A stretch of 64,000 bases of DNA from JAJRXC01 sp047639555. Its GTDB lineage: Bacteria; Actinomycetota; Acidimicrobiia; Acidimicrobiales; Aldehydirespiratoraceae. Positions 43,723-50,519 of this stretch are shown in pieces; position 1 is the first letter of the stretch, and each line of letters starts with the position of its first letter. The notes beneath the pieces were generated by a model that made no database searches, was not told the origin of the DNA, and saw only the letters and a program-made list of their open reading frames with translations. A program made the translations under genes and the position numbers. The stretch spans positions 9,254 to 73,253 of the forward strand of contig JBLIOE010000015.1 of the NCBI GenBank assembly GCA_047639555.1, in the 5' to 3' direction.

Positions 43723-44196
43723 TCAGGTTCCCGGGGTGGGAATTACCAGGGTGGGTAGCGCCGGCGCCGGGCCCCAGGCGATGGCCGCTTTGGAGAATCC
43801 TTGGGCCACCGCGACTGTGAGTGCGAGCTCGGCCCGCTCCGTATCGCTCAGAGGTAACGCCGCATCCGACTCGTTGGGCGATGATGCGCCGATGACTACA
43901 TCAGTCCACCGGATCGCAGCCTTCCAACGGTCGGGAAGATCGCTGTCGGCGTAGTTGTCATTGATCCCGTCGATTGCGGTTTCGTCGAGTCCCTGCTGCT
44001 GCGCACCTGCGAAGCGGAGGTTGCGTCAAATACCGCAATCGGTGATTCGAGCGTTGCGGAGTCGTCCAACTTCCTTCGTGGCTTGGTCGACTTCGCCGCG
44101 CTGCCACAGCTCGGCGTAGAACCGATCGAAGCGGGCGTTGAGCTCGGCGTCGTGCTCGAAGAAGTTCATCGAACCTTTCGGGGCGGTCATTCTCAT
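43723..44196 (-). CDS. CMD/AhpD-family protein with in-frame TGA at the CxxC site: candidate selenoprotein
   Basis: Read from ATG 44196, the frame runs 158 codons to TGA 43725-43723 with one internal TGA at 44028-44026 (codon 57). Before it: RLRNARITDCGI; after it: RNLRFAGAQQQGLDETAIDG and, at the end, QGFSKAAIAW and PTLVIPTPG, all typical of carboxymuconolactone-decarboxylase-fold proteins of about this length. The TGA replaces the second Cys of the redox CxxC, giving CGIU. The start overlaps the previous stop (ATGA). A hairpin starts at the next base. CMD/AhpD-like selenoproteins with CxxU are known. If TGA is not decoded as selenocysteine, it is a pseudogene with a single lesion. Confidence 0.75.
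44002..44025 (-). promoter_or_regulatory. Stem-loop immediately after the in-frame TGA, SECIS-like
   Basis: On the minus-strand transcript CGC-A-ACCT-CC-GC-TTC-GC-AGGT-GCG folds with 9 base pairs, a one-base and a two-base bulge and a 3-base loop. It begins at the base following the TGA, where bacterial SECIS hairpins lie. The distance to the apical loop is slightly short. Confidence 0.5.
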
Positions 44197-44564
44197 GACG
44201 TGGCTCCAAGGGCGATCGCGAGGCGAGCTTGAGCTTCGATGGTGGCAAGTCCGATCGTGAAGGCCGCGACCTCTCGATCGTTGAGGTGTCGTCGGACCGC
44301 GGCCGCCATGTCATCAGTGATCGCATGGGGATCGATGATCCACAACTCGGCGAACGCCAGCACATCATCGACCAGCGGCCCGTCGATCGCCGGTGTGGGT
44401 GTGGACGCGTGCCGACCCGCATCGGGAGGTGCGCCGATGAGCTCGCACATTCGCACCCGGCATCGTTCGAGCAGGCCCGGATCCATCCGGCCATCCCAGA
44501 CGCCGTCGATGAGCGCCGCGAACTCGATCGCGATGTTGGGGGAGAGGTCGGCGAGTGTTGGCAT
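44193..44564 (-). CDS. Small helical protein upstream of the CMD/AhpD-like gene, possibly CMD-like
   Basis: A 123-residue helical protein. Features: IAIEFAALIDGVWDGRMDPG, CRVRMCELIGAP, VDDVLAFAELWIIDPHAITD and VAAFTIGLATIEAQARLAIA. The order (Arg/Cys segment, acidic helix, then the terminal helix of the A-x-x-x-G-x-A-R-L type) resembles the CMD fold without a CxxC pair. It is translationally coupled (ATGA) to the selenoprotein candidate, so the two products may form a complex. ATG 44564 is the first start. Confidence 0.65.
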   Translation of the reverse strand: MPTLADLSPNIAIEFAALIDGVWDGRMDPGLLERCRVRMCELIGAPPDAGRHASTPTPAIDGPLVDDVLAFAELWIIDPHAITDDMAAAVRRHLNDREVAAFTIGLATIEAQARLAIALGATS

Positions 44565-44884
44565 TGGTCGTTGACCTTAGGTGTCGGCCTGGGTCCAGCC
44601 AACGAGACCAAAGACCCTGTCGCCGAAAGCGTTCACCGGTTGTGCTGGAGATATGGAGATCTCAGTTCCTATTGTGTGCCACTCATCGGCCGGCGAAACG
44701 GCGTCGATTGCGCGCTGGATTGCGCGCCGGATTGGGTCCCGGCCTGACGAGAAAATCGTGGCAGTCACCGCCGTTGAGGCCGAGAACTTCGCGACGCCGG
44801 TGGGTATTTCTCGGGATTGGTGGAGAAGGCAAAAGCGGACAGCATGTCGTTTGCCCCGCAAAACTTCGCCCCGTCAGGAAACCC
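44565..44884. other. Gene-poor 320-base divergent intergenic region
   Basis: Lies between the CMD-like gene (-) and the split-barrel flavoprotein gene (+). It holds three 12-bp direct repeats (GATTGCGCGCTG-like) at 44706-44717, 44718-44729 and 44730-44741. Frames on both strands lack plausible starts. It should contain the divergent promoters of the two operons. Confidence 0.5.
44706..44741. repeat. Three 12-bp direct repeats
   Basis: GATTGCGCGCTG, GATTGCGCGCCG and GATTGGGTCCCG in tandem in the divergent intergenic region. They are spaced about one helical turn, as for a cooperative regulator site, or may be a chance expansion. Confidence 0.45.
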
Positions 44885-45349
44885 ATGACGTCTAGCGGTT
44901 CCATAGAAGTCCTCACCGAAGGAGAGTGCTGGGCTCGCCTCGGCAACCATGTTGTCGGACGCCTCGTGGTCATTGTCGGGCGCCAACCCGATGTGTTTCC
45001 TGTGAACTATCGAATGGATGACGGTGAGATCGTTGTCCGCACCACCGAAGGCACCAAGCTTGCGGCGGCGATCATGGGTGAGCGAGTCGCGTTTGAGATC
45101 GACGACCTTGACGAACTTAAACGCGGTGGATGGTCTGTGGTCGTTCACGGGGTCGCCCGCGAGTCGAGCACCCTCAGCGACGTGATGCACGACGAAATTG
45201 TCGACACGGAGCCGTGGGCGGCCGGCACCAAGAAGCGCGTGATTCGGATTAAGCCCGAGCAGGTCACAGGGCGTTGGATTTCCCCCACCCTCAATATTGA
45301 CCAGAAGGACGAGCATGACATTGACCAGAAGGACAACGATGACCGATAG
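44885..45349 (+). CDS. Pyridoxamine-5'-phosphate-oxidase-family (split-barrel flavin) protein
   Basis: A 154-residue PPOX/FMN-binding split-barrel protein. ATG 44885 has AGGA 6 bases upstream. Core: LTEGECWARLGNHVVGRLVV, DVFPVNYRMDDGEIVVRTTE, AAAIMGERVAFEIDDLDEL and GWSVVVHGVARE. It is typical of small redox-sensing or F420/FMN-dependent actinobacterial proteins, several of which belong to the dormancy regulon of mycobacteria. Its 3' end carries a 24-bp duplication shared with the next gene's leader. Confidence 0.85.
   Translation: MTSSGSIEVLTEGECWARLGNHVVGRLVVIVGRQPDVFPVNYRMDDGEIVVRTTEGTKLAAAIMGERVAFEIDDLDELKRGGWSVVVHGVARESSTLSDVMHDEIVDTEPWAAGTKKRVIRIKPEQVTGRWISPTLNIDQKDEHDIDQKDNDDR
45296..45343 (+). 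repeat. 24-bp tandem duplication containing two ribosome sites and start codons
   Basis: ATTGACCAGAAGGAC occurs at 45296 and again at 45320, each followed by an ATG (45315 and 45339). The copies differ at three of 24 bases. It duplicates the initiation module of the universal stress gene within the end of the preceding gene (IDQKDEHDIDQKDND). Confidence 0.8.
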
Positions 45350-46235
45350 CGACGACAATTTGAAGAGCGAGCGGAGCGGCGCGGTCGTCGGGATCGATGG
45401 AAGTTTGTCGTCGGAGGCCGCGCTCGCCTGGGCGGCGGAGCGTCGCCGCAATTTCGGTGCCATTCGGCCGGTGTATGCCTGGGACTACTCCCTTTCAGCG
45501 TGGGCTCCGACACCGTTCGGGCCGGGGGCGGTCCCGCCGCTGGAAGAGATGGAGCGAGCGGCCGAGGATGCAGCGGCGAAATGGGTCGCGGAATCAGGAC
45601 TTTCGGATAACGAAGATGCCGTTGTTCGTCGTGGCGATCCGGGTGTGGTGCTTGTCGACGTGGCGAGCGATGCCGATCTATTGGTGGTCGGGACGCGCGG
45701 GCGCGGTCCGTTTCGCGCCAACGTCCTCGGATCGGTTGGTCGACACTGCGCTGATCACTCGGCGGTCCCGGTGGTGATCGTCCCCGCGGGGGAGATGCCG
45801 TCGGCCCAGACCTCGGAGGTCGTCGTCGGAATCGATGGATCGGAACACGCACTCGATGCGTTGCGTTGGGCGGTATCGAACTTCGGGGAAACGGCGACGA
45901 TTGTGGCGATCACTTCGTGGCAAACCCCGATTGAAGGACCGATCCCCTATGGCGTCGGTCGCTTCGATCTCCGAGCCTTCAACTCGGCGGCGAAGACGAC
46001 GGTGAACGAGGCGGCGGACACGGTGTGCCAAGAATTCGGACTTGAGGACAGCGCGATTGCTCGCAAGGTCGGCGAGGGTGATCGGCGTTGGATTCTGGCG
46101 CATCAGGCGACGACGGCCGATCTCTTGGTACTTGGGCAGCGAGGACGGACCGGGTTGCCGCATTTCGTGCTGGGATCGACGACGACGGCGATGATCCATC
46201 GCCCGCAATGTCCAACGGCAGTGATTCCGAGCTGA
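45339..46235 (+). CDS. Universal stress protein with two UspA domains
   Basis: A 298-residue tandem UspA protein. Domain 1: VVGIDGSLSSEAALAWAAE to GTRGRGPFRANVLGSVGRH and VPVVIVP. Domain 2: VVVGIDGSEHALDALRWAVS to GQRGRTGLPHFVLGSTTTAM and CPTAVIP. Both have the G-x2-G-x8/9-G-S/T ATP-binding motif. ATG 45339 is chosen (AAGGA 5 bases upstream); ATG 45315 is in frame. It overlaps the preceding gene by 11 bases. Confidence 0.92.
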   Translation: MTDSDDNLKSERSGAVVGIDGSLSSEAALAWAAERRRNFGAIRPVYAWDYSLSAWAPTPFGPGAVPPLEEMERAAEDAAAKWVAESGLSDNEDAVVRRGDPGVVLVDVASDADLLVVGTRGRGPFRANVLGSVGRHCADHSAVPVVIVPAGEMPSAQTSEVVVGIDGSEHALDALRWAVSNFGETATIVAITSWQTPIEGPIPYGVGRFDLRAFNSAAKTTVNEAADTVCQEFGLEDSAIARKVGEGDRRWILAHQATTADLLVLGQRGRTGLPHFVLGSTTTAMIHRPQCPTAVIPS

Positions 46236-46242
46236 GGACGTT

Positions 46243-46935
46243 ATGGAGCGCGAGACTTCAGGCATGCCAAAAAAGGACAACGAGCTGATCAGCGTGGCAC
46301 TCCTGGACGATCATGAGATCGTCCGCCACGGGGTCGCCGAGCTCGTGAACGCGCAGTCCGACATGACGGTGGTCGGCCAAGCCGGCACGGCCGCGGAAAT
46401 GATTCGGACGGTTGCATCCACGCGACCGCGTGTCGCCGTGCTCGATGTTCGCCTTGTTGATGATGCCAGCAACGGGATTGCCGTCTGCCGAGAGCTTCGT
46501 AGTGCGTACCCCGACACCCAGTGCTTGATTCTCACCTCGTTCGACGACGACGAAGCGCTGGTGGATGCCGCGCTGGCCGGAGCCGCCGGCTTTGTCCTGA
46601 AGCAGATCCGGGGCGGCGACCTCGTGAAGTCGATTCGCGAGATTGCCAACGGTTCTCGACTATTGGACGCCGCCGAAACCCGGATGGCGATGCAGCGACT
46701 ACGTGACTCGGAGACCGGTGCCCTCGCCCAACTCACCGCCAAGGAGCGACAGGTTTTCGATCTCATCAGTGAGGGGTGCTCGAACCGGGAGATTGGGGAA
46801 CAGCTATTCATCGCAGAGAAGACCGTCAAGAATTATGTGTCGTCCGTGCTGTCGAAGCTGGGCCTCGTCCGGCGAACGGAGGTCGCCGCATTGGGGGCCC
46901 GTCTCGCAGAGCGGCATCGCCGCAAGTACGACTAG
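46243..46935 (+). CDS. DevR/DosR-like response regulator
   Basis: A 230-residue NarL-family regulator. Receiver: LLDDHEIVRHGVAELV (D22/D23), VAVLDVRLVDDAS (phospho-acceptor D68), LILTSFDDDEALVDAALAGA and GFVLKQIRGGDLVKSIREIA. HTH: LTAKERQVFDLISEGCSNRE and LFIAEKTVKNYVSSVLSKLG. The ASNGIAVCRELRS and EKTVKNYVS segments closely resemble mycobacterial DevR. ATG 46243 has GAGGA upstream. Its stop is 4 bases into the convergent pseudo-receiver gene. Confidence 0.9.
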   Translation: MERETSGMPKKDNELISVALLDDHEIVRHGVAELVNAQSDMTVVGQAGTAAEMIRTVASTRPRVAVLDVRLVDDASNGIAVCRELRSAYPDTQCLILTSFDDDEALVDAALAGAAGFVLKQIRGGDLVKSIREIANGSRLLDAAETRMAMQRLRDSETGALAQLTAKERQVFDLISEGCSNREIGEQLFIAEKTVKNYVSSVLSKLGLVRRTEVAALGARLAERHRRKYD

Positions 46936-47360
46936 GGCATCACTCGGTCGATTGCGTCCAGGAGTGTCGCTCGCCGCATCGGGCGAGCGACGAGGACGCA
47001 CCCTTCGAGCTCATCTTTGTACAGAGCGGCGCGAGTGCTTGTTACCTCAACAATGATCGGCCGACCGGAGGCGTGAGCTTTGAGAGATGCAAGAACGGCA
47101 CGGTCGTCTTCGTCGGAGATCTCGAATCCAAAGATCACGAGGTCGGCCTCCTCCGCTCGCGGACACGTGCCCGAATGCACGAACGGGCACCGTCGCGAGC
47201 CGTCGGGGCCGTCACATGTTGATGTGTCGAATCCGGCGTCGCGGAGCAGGTTGCTGATGGCGTTCGAGATGGCCCAGTCGTGATGTTCGATCAGTACTCG
47301 CGGGCGAGTGCGGTCGGTGGTCCACGTAGTCGGAGCGGCGAGGCGTTCCTTTCTCCACAT
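46932..47360 (-). CDS. Cysteine-rich degenerate receiver-like protein
   Basis: A 142-residue protein from ATG 47360 (AGGAG 5 bases upstream). It has a receiver-like fold (RVLIEHHDWAISNAISNLLR, VLASLKAHASGRPIIVEVTS, VARPMRRATLLDAIDRV) but lacks the phospho-acceptor Asp (ADLVIFGFE) and the pocket Lys. A Cys-rich insert, TCDGPDGSRRCPFVHSGTCP, follows strand 2. It lies between the DevR-like and DevS-like genes on the opposite strand. Binding of a metal or redox sensing by the cysteines is inference. Confidence 0.7.
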   Translation of the reverse strand: MWRKERLAAPTTWTTDRTRPRVLIEHHDWAISNAISNLLRDAGFDTSTCDGPDGSRRCPFVHSGTCPRAEEADLVIFGFEISDEDDRAVLASLKAHASGRPIIVEVTSTRAALYKDELEGCVLVARPMRRATLLDAIDRVMP

Positions 47361-47466
47361 GGTCTCTCCTTTCATGGTGTCGGCTTCATTATTGAGAACG
47401 AGTCGCTGATGCCGAAGAGTCGAAGGTCCTGTCCAGCGGTGCTCGTTCGCTGGCTACGGTGAGACG

Positions 47467-48465
47467 GTGACCGATTACTTGGCCGACTTGGACGGACAGC
47501 ATCTGTGGGACAGCGTCCCCGATGCCATGCTGCTTGTTGCTCAGTCGGGCGAGATCCTGCTCGCCAACAGCGAAGCCTCTCGGCTGTTCGGATTTCGCGA
47601 ATCGATGACCGGGGTGTCGGTGGAGACGCTCGTGTCGACCCGAGCCGGTGTCGACCACCGCTCACTGAGGGCGGACTTTCACTCGGCGCCACGGCGTCGG
47701 GCGATGGGTGCGGGCATGCGGCTGGAAGCGAGGAGAGCGGACGGATCAACTTTTCCGGTTCAGATCTCCTTGTCGCCGCTGGGGCCGGAGCTAGCGATCG
47801 CCGCAGTTCGCGATGTGTCCGACATGGTCGCCTCGGAGGAGCTCCTGGTCGACTCGGCTCGACGCCGGATTCTGGCCGAGGATCACGAGCGCATTGCGAA
47901 AGACATGCACGACAACGTCATCCAGGAGCTCTTTGCGCTTGGGATGTCGCTGCAAGCCGCAGTTCCATCGATCGCCGATGAGTCGACGGCGAGTCGCGTC
48001 GAGAACGCGGTCAGCAGTCTCGATGAGGTCATCCTTTCTATCCGCTCGCTGATCTTCGACGTTCGGGGTGTTCGCTCACATCAAGACGGACTACGAAGTC
48101 GAGTAGTTGAGGTCGCGACGAGCCTGATTCCCTCGCTTGGTTTCGAACCATCGGTGTCGTTCGACGGCCCGGTCGATTCGGTTCCAGAATCAGTCCAAGC
48201 GCATGTGGTTGCGGTCGCACGCGAAGCGATGACAAATGTTGCTCGCCATGCGGGTGCGTCCGCCGCGGCGGTCAGTGTTCAGTGTCGCAACGGAGTCGTC
48301 ACTGTGCTGGTTACCGACGACGGTGTCGGCATGCCGGCCGAACCCACGCGACGGAGTGGACACACAAATCTCGCCGCCCGGGCCCGTGAGGTCGAGGGGG
48401 CCTTCGTCGTCGACACCCACCCCGACGGCGGCACAAGTGTGAGCTGGTCCGGTCCAATCGGTTGA
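47467..48465 (+). CDS. PAS-domain sensor histidine kinase, DevS-like C-terminus
   Basis: A 332-residue soluble kinase. A PAS domain (~residues 10-120: WDSVPDAMLLVAQSGEILLA, NSEASRLFGF, FPVQISLSPLG) is followed by HisKA_3 with RIAKDMHDNVIQELFALGMS (phospho-His148) and HATPase_c (VAREAMTNVARHAGAS, VTDDGVGMPAEPTRRSGH). No GAF heme domain or membrane helix is seen. GTG 47467 starts it. It is the natural partner of the DevR-like regulator, although a pseudo-receiver gene separates them. Confidence 0.88.
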   Translation: MTDYLADLDGQHLWDSVPDAMLLVAQSGEILLANSEASRLFGFRESMTGVSVETLVSTRAGVDHRSLRADFHSAPRRRAMGAGMRLEARRADGSTFPVQISLSPLGPELAIAAVRDVSDMVASEELLVDSARRRILAEDHERIAKDMHDNVIQELFALGMSLQAAVPSIADESTASRVENAVSSLDEVILSIRSLIFDVRGVRSHQDGLRSRVVEVATSLIPSLGFEPSVSFDGPVDSVPESVQAHVVAVAREAMTNVARHAGASAAAVSVQCRNGVVTVLVTDDGVGMPAEPTRRSGHTNLAARAREVEGAFVVDTHPDGGTSVSWSGPIG

Positions 48466-48488
48466 CCCTTGCCCAGTGGGCCGGAGCG

Positions 48489-49652
48489 TCACCCAGCCGG
48501 GGTGGCGTGCGCGGCGGCCAACCGGCCGACCGCCTCTTCTAATTCGGCCGGCGACGCCGTGGCCCAGCTCAAGCGAAGGTGGTGGGTGAGGTCTCGTTCG
48601 ACGGCAAACGCGGGCCCAGGCACGAAGGCAACACCATGATTGAGCGCGGGGTCGAGTAGGGCCGAGGTGTCGGTTCCATCGGTGAACTCGGCCCAAACAA
48701 ACATTCCGCCGCCGGGCCGGTTGAGTGTGAGGCGGTCGCCGAAGGTGTTGATGAGCGCATCGACGAGAGCGTCGCGCTTGGTCGCAGTTGCGGCCGAAAG
48801 GGCGGCAAGGTGGGCGGGGAACCACGGTGCGGTGATGGCGCCGAGGGCGATGGCTTGACTGAGGCTCGAGGTGTGCAGGTCCGCTGACTGCTTGGCCCGT
48901 TCGACGGTGCGAAGGAGCCAGGGGGGGCCGATCATCCAGCCAACCCGAAGACCCGGCGCGAGAATCTTCGACACGCTTCGCAGGTGTACGGCATGTGGGT
49001 GCGGGGCGGGTTCGGGCGCCGGTTGGTCGACGGCAAGGTCGCGATACGGATCGTCGAACACCACCAGGAAGTTGTACCGCGAGGCGAGAACGAGCAACTC
49101 GTCGCGTCGGTGAGTGCTCAGGGTTGCGCCGGTTGGGTTGTGGAAGTGGGGAACCACATAAATGAACTTGGGTCGGATGCCGGCACGGAGCTGTTCTGCC
49201 ACCTGCTCCACCACGAGGCCCTCGACATCGATGTCGACGGGGGCGAGAGTGGCGCCCGAACTGCGAAACGCCTGGAGGGCGCCGAGATAGTCGGGGTCGC
49301 CGACAACCACCGTGTCGCCCGGATCGAGCAGCACCTCGCTCAGGAGATGGAGCGCCTGCTGCGAACCGGTCGTCACAAGAACATGTTCGACGTGGGTCGC
49401 CGCTGGGGTGCTCGCCACGATTGCTTCGCGAAGTCGTGCGTCTCCCGCGGTAAGTCCGTACTGAAGGGCATCGGTGTCACGGTCGAGGATGCACTGAGTC
49501 GCGAGCGAGGCCATCTCTTCGCGTGGGAATCGGTCGGGGTCGGGAAGGCCTCCCGCGAGTGAGATCATGCCGGGTCGTTGAGCCTGCTCGAGCAGGTCGC
49601 GGATGGCGGAGGTGGTCTGCTTCCGGGCGCGGGTGCTGAGCAGATGGTCCAT
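48489..49652 (-). CDS. PLP-dependent class I aminotransferase (2-aminoadipate-type)
   Basis: A 387-residue fold-type I aminotransferase. ISLAGGLPDPDRFP, YGLTAGDARLREAI, VLVTTGSQQALHLLSEVLLD, YVVPHFHNPTGATLS (Asn-Pro substrate contact), VVFDDPYRDLAVD and RSVSKILAPGLRVGWMIGP (Schiff-base Lys). It is closest in style to LysN/2-aminoadipate transaminases and MocR aminotransferase domains. The divergent HTH regulator shares its promoter region, so it is probably the regulated target. Confidence 0.9.
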   Translation of the reverse strand: MDHLLSTRARKQTTSAIRDLLEQAQRPGMISLAGGLPDPDRFPREEMASLATQCILDRDTDALQYGLTAGDARLREAIVASTPAATHVEHVLVTTGSQQALHLLSEVLLDPGDTVVVGDPDYLGALQAFRSSGATLAPVDIDVEGLVVEQVAEQLRAGIRPKFIYVVPHFHNPTGATLSTHRRDELLVLASRYNFLVVFDDPYRDLAVDQPAPEPAPHPHAVHLRSVSKILAPGLRVGWMIGPPWLLRTVERAKQSADLHTSSLSQAIALGAITAPWFPAHLAALSAATATKRDALVDALINTFGDRLTLNRPGGGMFVWAEFTDGTDTSALLDPALNHGVAFVPGPAFAVERDLTHHLRLSWATASPAELEEAVGRLAAAHATPAG

Positions 49653-49691
49653 CGGAGCAGCGTGGTCCTTCCGGGGCAGAACGAGAAGCCC

Positions 49692-49712
49692 CCACCAATG
49701 GTGGTACCACCA
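49692..49712. promoter_or_regulatory. Overlapping palindromic operator between the aminotransferase and HTH genes
   Basis: A perfect 14-bp palindrome TGGTGGTACCACCA (49699-49712) shares its left half with a second dyad CCACCA-A-TGGTGG (49692-49704). Three CCACCA-type half-sites lie in the 90-base divergent gap. Confidence 0.7.
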
Positions 49713-49742
49713 GTGCTACCTTCAAACCGCTAACCTTTTCGT

Positions 49743-50519
49743 ATGAGAGCAGCGGCCCTTGGTGACTTTCTGCGGAGTCGGCGCGAACGCCTTCGCCCCG
49801 AAGAAGTGGGTCTTCCGGTGGGCACCGGTCGCCGGGCGGGCGGGCTCCGACGAGAAGAAGTGGCGGTCCTCTCGGGTGTGGGGGTTTCGTGGCTGACGCG
49901 GCTCGAGCAGGGTCGTGCGAATCGAGTGTCGGCCGAGGTGCTCGATGGGTTGGCGGCCGCACTTCGGCTGACCACCGTCGAACGAATTCACCTGTATGAC
50001 CTGGCTGACGTGCATCCACCGGCCGAGGTCGACGGCGAGCAGGGTGGTGACGATACCCACCGAGTGTTGGTCGACGGATTGGAGCCCAACCCGGCGTATG
50101 TCCTCGACCATGCGTGGAATCTGGTGTGTTGGAACCAGGCCCAGGCGGCATTGTTCCCGGTCATCGAAACAGTGGAGGGGCCGCCCAACCTCCTGCGACT
50201 CACCCTCGAAGCCGCTCCCCTCCGAAGCTTTATGACCGACTGGCTCGACGAGGTCCACCGGCTGGCCTCACAATTTCGACTTCACCTCGGGCGGTATCCA
50301 AGCGAGGAGGGCAGCGCCCTCGTGGATGAGCTTCGGGCCGAACACCCCGAGTTCGCGACGGCGTGGCGAGCCCAAGACGTCGCCGTTTTCTCATCCAAGG
50401 TCCGGCACTTTCGCCGCCCAACGAAGGGTGAGCTCGCATTCCATCATCACCGTCTGGCTCTGCCCGATCACCCGGGATGGGGCGTGGTCATCTACACGGC
50501 AGTGACCGCCGACGACTAG
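49743..50519 (+). CDS. HTH transcription regulator with MmyB-like C-terminal domain
   Basis: A 258-residue regulator. The N-terminal XRE HTH (LGDFLRSRRERLRPEEVGLP, RRAGGLRREEVAVLSGVGVS, WLTRLEQGRANRVSAEVLDG) is followed by the MmyB/MLTR-type ligand-binding domain (NPAYVLDHAWNLVCWNQAQA, LEAAPLRSFMTDW, FRHPTKGELAFHHH-like FRRPTKGELAFHHHRL). It probably represses the divergent aminotransferase and itself through the palindromes. Confidence 0.92.
   Translation: MRAAALGDFLRSRRERLRPEEVGLPVGTGRRAGGLRREEVAVLSGVGVSWLTRLEQGRANRVSAEVLDGLAAALRLTTVERIHLYDLADVHPPAEVDGEQGGDDTHRVLVDGLEPNPAYVLDHAWNLVCWNQAQAALFPVIETVEGPPNLLRLTLEAAPLRSFMTDWLDEVHRLASQFRLHLGRYPSEEGSALVDELRAEHPEFATAWRAQDVAVFSSKVRHFRRPTKGELAFHHHRLALPDHPGWGVVIYTAVTADD

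Noticed and set aside
43723..44196. Plain pseudogene reading of the CMD gene
   Set aside because: Kept as the alternative only: there is no second lesion, the start is coupled, and the TGA is exactly at the redox Cys.
43958..44611. A 217-codon minus-strand frame across the CMD pair
   Set aside because: It runs out of phase with both coupled genes, is extremely Arg/Pro/Ser-rich and has no family motif.
44577..44861. A 94-codon minus-strand frame in the divergent region
   Set aside because: Only a TTG start without a ribosome site and no recognisable family; the opposite strand is equally open.
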